Below are positions 1 to 4,930 of a stretch of 5,014 bases of DNA, one piece after another (position 1 is the stretch's first letter; each line of letters starts with the position of its first letter). The DNA comes from Oscillospiraceae bacterium (GTDB lineage: Bacteria > Bacillota > Clostridia > Oscillospirales > Acutalibacteraceae), in contig CACYHJ010000221.1 of assembly GCA_902774165.1 (NCBI GenBank), forward strand, positions 1 to 5,014, read 5' to 3'. Under the pieces are notes generated by a model that was given only the letters and a program-made list of their open reading frames with translations, was not told the origin of the DNA and did not search any database. The position numbers were made by a program, and so were the translations under genes.

Positions 1-212
1 GCGCACATATAGTCGATATATTCGTTGCCGTCCACGTCCCAGAACCGGGAGCCCTTGGCGTGGGTGGTGAAGAACGGCCACTGGCTCGACGGCAGCCAGA
101 GTCCCTCCGCGGGGCCCTGATGGCCGTAGATGCCCGAGGGGATCACGTCCAGCGCTCTTTTGTAAAGCGCCTGACTTTTTTCATGGGTATAGATCTTTGT
201 CTTGTAAGCCAT
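1..212 (-). CDS. Class III PLP-dependent aminotransferase, N-terminal fragment (runs off left edge)
   Basis: The first 70 codons of a gene that continues beyond the window. The protein starts MAYKTKIYTHEKSQALYKRA and goes on through VIPSGIYGHQGPAEG to AKGSRFWDVDGNEYIDYMCA. The order 'S-x-L-[FY]-x-R-A-...-VIP-G' followed by 'AKG-x-x-[FL]-WDVDGNEYIDY' is the N-terminal pattern of class III aminotransferases, closest in style to the glutamate-1-semialdehyde aminomutase and 'aspartate aminotransferase family' branch. These are cytoplasmic PLP enzymes moving an amino group on or between substrates. The PLP lysine and substrate pocket lie outside the window, so the substrate cannot be told. The ATG at 212-210 has an excellent AGGAGG 8 nt upstream. 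It lies 14 nt after the stop of the SCP2-like gene, in one operon with it. The family call is fairly safe; the exact reaction is unknown. Confidence 0.85.
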   Translation of the reverse strand, partial: MAYKTKIYTHEKSQALYKRALDVIPSGIYGHQGPAEGLWLPSSQWPFFTTHAKGSRFWDVDGNEYIDYMC

Positions 213-220
213 TTTCGTCT

Positions 221-228
221 CCTCCTTT
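221..228 (-). promoter_or_regulatory. Ribosome binding site of the aminotransferase gene, fused to the upstream stop codon
   Basis: On the minus strand the TAA stop of the SCP2-like gene (229-227) runs straight into the Shine-Dalgarno sequence: TAAAGGAGG, then AGACGAAA, then ATG. AGGAGG is at 226-221 and the spacer is 8 nt. A ribosome finishing the first gene sits on the initiation site of the second, which suggests translational coupling and a fixed ratio of the two proteins. Confidence 0.85.
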
Positions 229-1003
229 ACGCAAGATACAGACCGACGCGGTCGAGAATCCGGTTGAGGTTGTCGACCATGGACATCATGCCGCCCATGC
301 GGATCTCGCCGGAACCGACGCACGCCACCGCGTTGACGTTGCCGTCAAACAGGTCGCGGGCCAGCTTCATGCTTGTGAATTCCATCATCGCGCGGGGCTT
401 TTCACAGGGCGCCTTGACGGTGACAAGGTGATGGTCCTTCACGCGGATCGTCGCCGCGGGGCCGTCCTTGATGCCCATGTAGATCTCTCCGTCCACCATG
501 TTGGAGGCGGAGAACCGGCCGATCTCGTCCTTGTTGCCGATCTGCGAGATCGCGACGGAGATGAGATAGAACATCACCGAGGTGCTGATGTTGAAGAACG
601 CCTCGTCCTTCAGATCCTCCGGCTCCGGCCGCAGGTACTTGTTCAGCAGATCCGTCAGCGGCAGAAACTGTTTGAGCAGGAAGAAGATCTTCGTGTAGCC
701 CTTGGTGGGGATCGGGGTCACCGTGCCGTCGATCATGCCGTTGAACTTCTCGCAGGAGGAGAAGGAAAGACGGATGTCGCAGGGCGCGACGCCGCACTCC
801 ATGCGGGCCTTGCCGTTTTTGAAGGTCAGCACCCCGTTGGGGCCGCCCTTGACGAATAAGCCGACGCGCACGGGCTTTTTGTTTTTCAGAATATCCTTTG
901 CCTCCGGAGCCAGGTCGCAGAGATTCTCGATCGCGCCGAGAATGCCGAACATGTTGATGTATGCGAGCGTTCTCGCGTCTGTCATGTCCATGGAACTGTT
1001 CAA
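227..1003 (-). CDS. SCP2-like (sterol carrier / lipid-binding fold) protein with two tandem modules
   Basis: A 258-aa soluble protein with no signal peptide. Two regions look like SCP2-type modules, a fold that makes a hydrophobic ligand pocket. Module 1 is about residues 45-107, with FVKGGPNGVLTFKNGKA, IRLSFSSCEKFNGMIDGTV and a closing KGYTKI. Module 2 is about 171-250, with GIKDGPAATIRVKDHHL, AMMEFTSMKLARDLFDGNV and a closing GEIRMGGMMSMVDNLNRIL. Each shows the family layout of a strand pair around a charged turn, then 'hydrophobic-x-F-[ST]-S-x-x-hydrophobic-x-x-[ML]-[IF]-DG-x-V', then a final strand ending in a [K/R]-rich G turn. The middle (about 108-165) is helical and hydrophobic. The start is TTG at 1003-1001: AGGAGG lies exactly 8 nt upstream, while the first ATGs (codons 5 and 7) would be 20 nt or more from it. 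It heads an operon with a class III aminotransferase. The role is unknown; carrying a hydrophobic substrate or cofactor for the enzyme is only a guess. Confidence 0.75.
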   Translation of the reverse strand: MNSSMDMTDARTLAYINMFGILGAIENLCDLAPEAKDILKNKKPVRVGLFVKGGPNGVLTFKNGKARMECGVAPCDIRLSFSSCEKFNGMIDGTVTPIPTKGYTKIFFLLKQFLPLTDLLNKYLRPEPEDLKDEAFFNISTSVMFYLISVAISQIGNKDEIGRFSASNMVDGEIYMGIKDGPAATIRVKDHHLVTVKAPCEKPRAMMEFTSMKLARDLFDGNVNAVACVGSGEIRMGGMMSMVDNLNRILDRVGLYLA

Positions 1004-1011
1004 TGCAGTAG

Positions 1012-1017
1012 CCTCCT
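1012..1017 (-). promoter_or_regulatory. Ribosome binding site that sets a TTG start for the SCP2-like gene
   Basis: The minus strand reads AAAAGGAGG, then CTACTGCA (8 nt), then TTG AAC AGT TCC ATG GAC ATG. The perfect AGGAGG at 1017-1012 is at the ideal distance from the TTG at 1003-1001. It is 20 nt from the first in-frame ATG (991-989), which is too far for normal initiation. Confidence 0.8.
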
Positions 1018-1043
1018 TTTATGATTGTTGGTATAATACAACT

Positions 1044-1081
1044 ATTTTATATATTTTATCAAAAATATGTCAATATGTCAA
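1044..1081 (-). promoter_or_regulatory. Duplicated, overlapping vegetative (SigA-type) promoters for the SCP2-like/aminotransferase operon
   Basis: Promoter A has -35 TTGACA at 1081-1076, a 17-nt spacer, and -10 TAAAAT at 1058-1053 preceded by TGA, an extended -10 (TGn). Promoter B has -35 TTGACA at 1073-1068, an 18-nt spacer, and -10 TAAAAT at 1049-1044. The two -35 boxes form the direct repeat TTGACATA-TTGACATA; the two -10 boxes are 9 nt apart. Predicted start sites are near 1046 and 1037, giving leaders of about 34-43 nt before the TTG codon. Box matches are 6/6 and 5/6, so at least one promoter here is very likely; use of both is inference. Confidence 0.85.
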
Positions 1082-1140
1082 CAAAACAAATGAAACCGGC
1101 GCCGGTTTTTATGAAGAAAATATAAAAAATGTTTTGTTGA
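1078..1140. repeat. 11-bp perfect inverted repeat flanking the promoter-upstream palindrome
   Basis: The left arm TCAACAAAACA (1078-1088) and right arm TGTTTTGTTGA (1130-1140) are exact reverse complements. The left arm overlaps four bases of -35 box A. The 41-nt interval contains the 16-bp palindrome at 1093-1108. The arms could be paired operator half-sites (two bound dimers, DNA looping) or the stem of a larger structure. A chance match in AT-rich DNA is possible, but 11 of 11 bases is more than expected. Confidence 0.55.
1093..1108. promoter_or_regulatory. Perfect 16-bp palindrome upstream of the -35 box, possible operator
   Basis: AAACCGGCGCCGGTTT reads the same on both strands with no central spacer. 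Its GC-rich core stands out in otherwise AT-rich intergenic DNA. Its nearest edge is 11 bp from -35 box A and its centre about 55 bp upstream of predicted start A, where an activator or a regulatory dimer could bind. On the plus strand it is followed by extra Ts (T1106-T1110), so a weak plus-strand terminator is an alternative. With no loop spacer, a protein site seems the better reading. Confidence 0.5.
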
Positions 1141-1145
1141 AAGTG

Positions 1146-1179
1146 ACAAAAATGAGCTGCGGCGTCTGAACGCCGCAGC
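1146..1179 (-). terminator. Intrinsic terminator of the ABC exporter operon
   Basis: A perfect 10-bp GC-rich stem (1156-1165 with 1170-1179) has a 4-nt loop. On the minus strand it reads GCTGCGGCGT-TCAG-ACGCCGCAGC, then TCATTTTTGT, with a run of five Ts at 1152-1148. It lies 47 nt after the stop codon of the second transporter gene. A small extra hairpin, CCCG-GAAA-CGGG (plus strand, 1179-1190), abuts its base. There is no T-run on the plus side, so it acts in the minus direction only. Confidence 0.88.
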
Positions 1180-1226
1180 CCGGAAACGGGTATTATTGTA
1201 CTTTCTCCGTCGTTTTTGTGTTTTTC

Positions 1227-3134
1227 TTATTCCAGCTCAAACGCGCCGGTATAGAGCTGATAGTATTTGCCCTTCTCTTCAATCAGCTTTTCGTGGCTGC
1301 CGCGCTCGATGATCCAGCCGTTTTCCAGCACCATGATCACGTCGGAATTCTTGACGGTGGAAAGGCGGTGGGCGATCACGAACACCGTCCGGCCCTTCAT
1401 CAGCGCGTCCATGCCGCGCTGCACGATCGCCTCGGTTCTCGTATCGATCGAGCTGGTGGCCTCGTCGAGGATCATCACCGGCGGATCCGCCACCGCCGCG
1501 CGGGCGATGGACAGCAGCTGCCGCTGCCCCTGCGAGAGGTTCGAGCCGTTGCCGGCAAGTTTCGTGTTGTAGCCGTCGGGCAGTCTTGTGATGAAATCGT
1601 CCGCGCCGGCGAGCTTTGCCGCGGCGACGCATTCCTCATCCGTCGCGTCCAGCCGCCCGTAGCGGATATTCTCCATCACCGTGCCGGTGAACAGGTTCAC
1701 GTCCTGCAGCACGACGCCCAGCGAATGCCGCAGGTCGGCCTTTTTGATCTTATTGATATTGATGCCGTCGTAGCGGATCTTGCCGTCGGCGATATCGTAA
1801 AACCGGTTGATCAGGTTTGTGATGGTGGTCTTGCCCGCGCCCGTCGCGCCGACGAAGGCCACCTTTTGGCCGGGCTCGGCGTAGATACTGACCTCGTGCA
1901 GCACGGTCTTTTTGCCATCGTAGCTGAAATCCACGTCAAACAGCCGCACGTCGCCGGTCAGACGCGTGTAGGTGAGCGTCCCGTCGCCGTGGGGGTGCTT
2001 CCACGCCCAAAGGCCGGTATGCTCTGCCGTTTCGACAAGCTCGCCGTTTTCCTCCTTCGCGTTCACGAGCGTGACGTAACCCTCGTCCGTTTCCGGCTGC
2101 TCGTCAATCAGCGAGAAGATCCGGTCCGCGCCCGCAAGGCCCATGACGACGAAGTTGATCTGGTGGGAGACCTGGCCGATGCTGCCGGCGAACTGCTTTG
2201 TCATATTCAGGAACGGCACCACCACCGCAAGCCCCAGACCCATGCCGGAAATGCTCAGGTTCGGCACCTTGGCGATCAGCAGCGCGCCGCCGATGAGGGC
2301 GACTGCAACGTAAAGGATATTGCCCACGTTGTTGAGCACGGGGCCCAGCAGGTTCGCGTAGCGGTTCGCCGAGCGGGCTTCGTTGTAAAGCTCCTCGTTG
2401 ATTCTGTCGAAGTCCGCTTTGGCGGCCTCCTCGTGGCAGAAGACCTTGACCACCTTCTGGCCGTTCATCATCTCCTGCACGAAGCCTTCCTCTTTGCCGA
2501 TCGCGGCCTGCTGGCGGATGAAGTGCCGCGCGCTTCCGCCGCCGATCTTTTTCGTCAGGCTCATGATGAATATGAGTCCGATCACCACGACCAGCGTCAT
2601 CCATACGCTGAAATACAGCATGATGAAGGAGAGCGCTGACACCACGATCACGGTGTTGAGCAGCTGCGGGAAGCTCTGGGAGATCATCTGCCGCAGCGCG
2701 TCGATATCGTTGGTGTAATAGCTCATGATATCGCCGTGGTTGTGGGTGTCGAAGTATTTGATCGGCAGGTTCTGCATGCCGTCGAACATCTTCTTGCGCA
2801 GCTTGTTCAGCGTGCCCTGGGTGATGATCGCCATCATCTGGTTGAAGGCGACGCCCGAGGCGAGGGACAGAACGTAAAGTCCCACAAGAATCAGCACCAT
2901 GCGGATGATCTTTCCGCCGACGCCGTTCCAGTCGCCGCTTTGCCAGCTATCCTCGATCACCGCGATCACGTTCTGCATAAAGATCGAGGGGATCGCGCTG
3001 ACCGCGGCGCTGATCACGATGCAGACGACGGTCAGCGGCAGCATCACCGGGTAAAATTCAAACATGGTTTTCAGCAGGCGGGGCAGGGTGCCCTTTTTTG
3101 CTTTCGCGACGTTTCTGCGGTTACTCTTCTGCAT
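1227..3134 (-). CDS. ABC exporter half-transporter (permease-ATPase), catalytically intact subunit of a heterodimer
   Basis: A 635-aa protein in the inner membrane, by family an ATP-driven type IV (ABCB/MsbA-like) exporter half. The N-terminal part has about six membrane segments (roughly 29-52, 77-103, 157-176, 178-196, 270-290, 296-315). The ATPase domain is about 395-630: A-loop Tyr405, Walker A GATGAGKT (429-436, K435), Q-loop Gln477, signature LSQGQ (533-537), Walker B VMILDE (553-558) with catalytic Glu558, and switch His589. The signature has Gln for the first Gly of LSGGQ, as expected for the partner of a degenerate subunit. Some 50 residues between domains (about 346-397, including TGLWAWKHPHGDGTLTYT) are longer than in the partner. 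ATG 3134-3132 is chosen because AAGGCAGGTG lies 6 nt upstream; a 17-codon upstream extension lacks such support. It overlaps the preceding gene by 14 nt. The substrate is unknown: drug, lipid or peptide are all possible. Confidence 0.95.
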   Translation of the reverse strand: MQKSNRRNVAKAKKGTLPRLLKTMFEFYPVMLPLTVVCIVISAAVSAIPSIFMQNVIAVIEDSWQSGDWNGVGGKIIRMVLILVGLYVLSLASGVAFNQMMAIITQGTLNKLRKKMFDGMQNLPIKYFDTHNHGDIMSYYTNDIDALRQMISQSFPQLLNTVIVVSALSFIMLYFSVWMTLVVVIGLIFIMSLTKKIGGGSARHFIRQQAAIGKEEGFVQEMMNGQKVVKVFCHEEAAKADFDRINEELYNEARSANRYANLLGPVLNNVGNILYVAVALIGGALLIAKVPNLSISGMGLGLAVVVPFLNMTKQFAGSIGQVSHQINFVVMGLAGADRIFSLIDEQPETDEGYVTLVNAKEENGELVETAEHTGLWAWKHPHGDGTLTYTRLTGDVRLFDVDFSYDGKKTVLHEVSIYAEPGQKVAFVGATGAGKTTITNLINRFYDIADGKIRYDGININKIKKADLRHSLGVVLQDVNLFTGTVMENIRYGRLDATDEECVAAAKLAGADDFITRLPDGYNTKLAGNGSNLSQGQRQLLSIARAAVADPPVMILDEATSSIDTRTEAIVQRGMDALMKGRTVFVIAHRLSTVKNSDVIMVLENGWIIERGSHEKLIEEKGKYYQLYTGAFELE

Positions 3135-4869
3135 CGTCGTCACCTGCCTTATTCTGGGATTCATAGACCTCCCGGTAGATCTCATTGCGCTTCAGAAGCT
3201 CCGCGTGGGTCCCCACGTCTGCGATCCTGCCGCCGTCCATCACGATGATGCGGTCGGCGTTTTCCACCGAGGCGGTCCGCTGGGCAATGATAATCTTCGT
3301 GGTTTCGGGGATATATTCCGCCATCGCCTTGCGGATCGACGCGTCGGTCCGGGTGTCGACGGCGCTGGTGGAGTCGTCGAGGATCAGGATTTTCGGCTTT
3401 TTGAGGATCGCCCGCGCGATGCACAGGCGCTGCTTCTGCCCGCCGGAGACGTTCGTTCCGCCCTGCTCGATGTATGTGTCGTATTTGTCCGGGAATTTCT
3501 CGATGAATTCGTCCGCGCAGGCAAGGCGGCAGGCGGCGACAAGCTCTTCGTCCGTCGCGTCCGGATTGCCCCAGCGCAGATTCTCTTTGATCGTGCCGGA
3601 GAACAGCACGTTTTTCTGCAGCACCACCGCCACGCTGTTGCGCAGCGATTCAAGGTCGTATTCCCTCACGTCCCTGCCGCCCACGCAGACGGTTCCCTCC
3701 GTCGCGTCATAGAGGCGGGAGATCAGCTGGATCAGCGTGGATTTCGACGAGCCGGTGCCGCCGAGGATGCCGACGGTCTCGCCGGAGCGGATGTGCAGGT
3801 TCACGTCGGAGAGGGCGTTCATCTCCGCCTTCGCGGAGTATTTGAAGCTCACGCCGTCGAAGTCGATGCTGCCGTCGGAAATCTCATACACGGGGTTTTC
3901 GGGGTTGGAAAGCGCGCTTTTTTCTTCGATCACCTCCGCGATCCGCTTCGCGGATTCGCCGGAGATCGTGATCATCACGAAGACCATTGAAACCATCATC
4001 ATGCTCATCAGGATCATGAAGCTGTAGGTCAGCATCGCCGAGAGCTGCCCCACGTTGAAGTCCAGCCCCCTTGAGGTGATGATCGTGTAGGAGCCGAAGG
4101 TCAGCGTGAACACCATCACCGCGTAAAGGCAGAACTGCATGATCGGGCCGTTCAGCGCGATCAGCCGCTCCGCGCGGGTGAAATCGCGGCACACGTCGTC
4201 CGCCGCGGCGTTGAATTTCTGTTTTTCGTAATCCTCCCGCACGAAGGATTTGACCACCCGCATTGCCGAGACGTTTTCCTCGACGGAGCCGTTCAGCTTG
4301 TCGTATTTTTTGAACACCCGCTTGAACATGGGCATGACCTTGCGGATGATCGAGAACAGGCCGAATGCCATCAGCGGCACCAGCACCACGAAGATCCACG
4401 CCATTTTTCCGCCCATGACGAAGGCCATGACGAAGGCGAAGATCAGCATGAACGGGCAGCGGATTGCCGTTCGGATGATGGTCATATAGGCGGTCTGCAC
4501 GTTGGTCACGTCCGTGGTCAGGCGCGTGACGAGGGACGCGGTGGAGAACCGGTCGATGTTCTCAAAGGAAAAATTCTGGATATTGTAATACATATCCTTC
4601 CGCAGGTTCTTCGCAAAGCCGCAGGAGGCGGTGGCGCAGGTGGCGCCGGCGACGGAGCCGAAGGTCAGCGAGAGGATTGCCATCAGCGCCAGAAGCGCGC
4701 CGTCCTTCACGATCACGTCCATTCCGCAGCCTTTCTGGATCTGATTGACCAGATCCGCGGTGATGAACGGGATGACACACTCGAGCACGACCTCGAACGC
4801 CACGAGGATCGGCGTGAGGATCGACGGTTTTTTGTATTCCCGCACGGATTTCAGAAGGGTTTTGAACAT
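3121..4869 (-). CDS. ABC exporter half-transporter (permease-ATPase), degenerate-site subunit of a heterodimer
   Basis: A 582-aa inner-membrane protein, the usual length for an ABC exporter half. About six membrane segments lie at roughly 16-40, 57-80, 138-153, 156-176, 241-263 and 276-302. The ATPase domain is about 333-565: Walker A GGTGSSKS (370-377, K376; Ser375 replaces the usual Gly), Q-loop Gln418, canonical signature VSGGQ (474-478), Walker B ILILDD (494-499), D-loop SAVD, then IIIAQR. Asp499 sits where the catalytic Glu is expected and Gln530 where the switch His is expected. These two changes mark the non-hydrolysing site of heterodimeric exporters (TM287, BmrC, LmrC types). Its intact signature should complete the active site of the partner encoded next. 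The tail is acidic (DDDAEE). The start ATG 4869-4867 has only a weak AAAGAGAG 8 nt upstream, directly beside a strong hairpin. It is first in a two-gene operon ending at the terminator near 1150. Confidence 0.95.
   Translation of the reverse strand: MFKTLLKSVREYKKPSILTPILVAFEVVLECVIPFITADLVNQIQKGCGMDVIVKDGALLALMAILSLTFGSVAGATCATASCGFAKNLRKDMYYNIQNFSFENIDRFSTASLVTRLTTDVTNVQTAYMTIIRTAIRCPFMLIFAFVMAFVMGGKMAWIFVVLVPLMAFGLFSIIRKVMPMFKRVFKKYDKLNGSVEENVSAMRVVKSFVREDYEKQKFNAAADDVCRDFTRAERLIALNGPIMQFCLYAVMVFTLTFGSYTIITSRGLDFNVGQLSAMLTYSFMILMSMMMVSMVFVMITISGESAKRIAEVIEEKSALSNPENPVYEISDGSIDFDGVSFKYSAKAEMNALSDVNLHIRSGETVGILGGTGSSKSTLIQLISRLYDATEGTVCVGGRDVREYDLESLRNSVAVVLQKNVLFSGTIKENLRWGNPDATDEELVAACRLACADEFIEKFPDKYDTYIEQGGTNVSGGQKQRLCIARAILKKPKILILDDSTSAVDTRTDASIRKAMAEYIPETTKIIIAQRTASVENADRIIVMDGGRIADVGTHAELLKRNEIYREVYESQNKAGDDDAEE
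3141..3150 (-). promoter_or_regulatory. Ribosome binding site deciding the start of the second transporter gene
   Basis: The minus strand reads AAGGCAGGTG, then ACGACG, then ATG (3134-3132). AGGTG at 3145-3141 is 6 nt from the ATG. The site lies inside the last codons of the first transporter gene, whose stop is at 3123-3121, so the second gene starts before the first ends (14-nt overlap). This supports translational coupling and equal amounts of the two halves. Confidence 0.65.
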
Positions 4870-4877
4870 GGTTTCAG

Positions 4878-4885
4878 CTCTCTTT
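4878..4885 (-). promoter_or_regulatory. Weak ribosome binding site of the first transporter gene
   Basis: The minus strand reads AAAGAGAG, then 8 nt, then ATG. It matches the strong consensus AAAGGAGG at only 6 of 8 positions, while the other operon in this window uses perfect AGGAGG twice. The 19-bp hairpin ends one nucleotide upstream (4887), so initiation could respond to leader structure. Confidence 0.5.
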
Positions 4886-4886
4886 C

Positions 4887-4927
4887 AAATTCTGATTTGT
4901 CGGGCAAAGCCCGACAAATCAGAATTT
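4887..4927. repeat. Perfect 19-bp inverted repeat (hairpin) at the ABC operon leader
   Basis: Arms 4887-4905 and 4909-4927 pair at all 19 positions around a 3-nt loop (AAA on plus, TTT on minus). The stem tip is GC-rich (GTCGGGC-AAA-GCCCGAC) and the base is AT-rich (AAATTCTGATTT). On the minus strand it is followed by GAAAGAGAG, not a T-run, so it is not a normal intrinsic terminator for the operon direction. On the plus strand TTTCTT follows, a poor T-tract. It borders the hairpin array and may be its terminal member or a separate element. Confidence 0.85.
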
Positions 4928-4930
4928 CTT

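Noticed and set aside
197..859. Plus-strand open frame of 220 codons opposite the SCP2-like gene
   Set aside because: The minus-strand gene has a perfect ribosome binding site, a strong promoter and a coherent fold pattern; this frame has none of these.
1032..1037. Plus-strand TATAAT as a divergent promoter
   Set aside because: No -35 box lies 16-18 nt upstream on the plus strand and no plus-strand gene follows; it falls in the leader of the minus-strand operon.
1218..2639. Plus-strand open frame of 473 codons opposite the second transporter gene
   Set aside because: It lies wholly antisense to a gene with all ABC motifs. It is rich in His, Arg, Asp and Val as expected from the reverse frame of GC-rich coding DNA, and shows no recognisable domain or ribosome binding site.
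3135..3185. Longer start for the second transporter gene (17 extra codons)
   Set aside because: The extension overlaps the first gene by 65 nt and has no clear ribosome binding site. The ATG at 3134-3132 has AGGTG at a 6-nt spacing.
3064..3990. Plus-strand open frame of 308 codons opposite the first transporter gene
   Set aside because: It is the antisense shadow of the ATPase domain, with compositional bias typical of a reverse frame and no family pattern.
4887..4927. Intrinsic terminator reading toward the transporter genes
   Set aside because: The stem is followed on the minus strand by GAAAGAGAG with no T-run. A plus-strand terminator is also doubtful because the tail TTTCTTGTG is poor and no plus-strand gene ends here.
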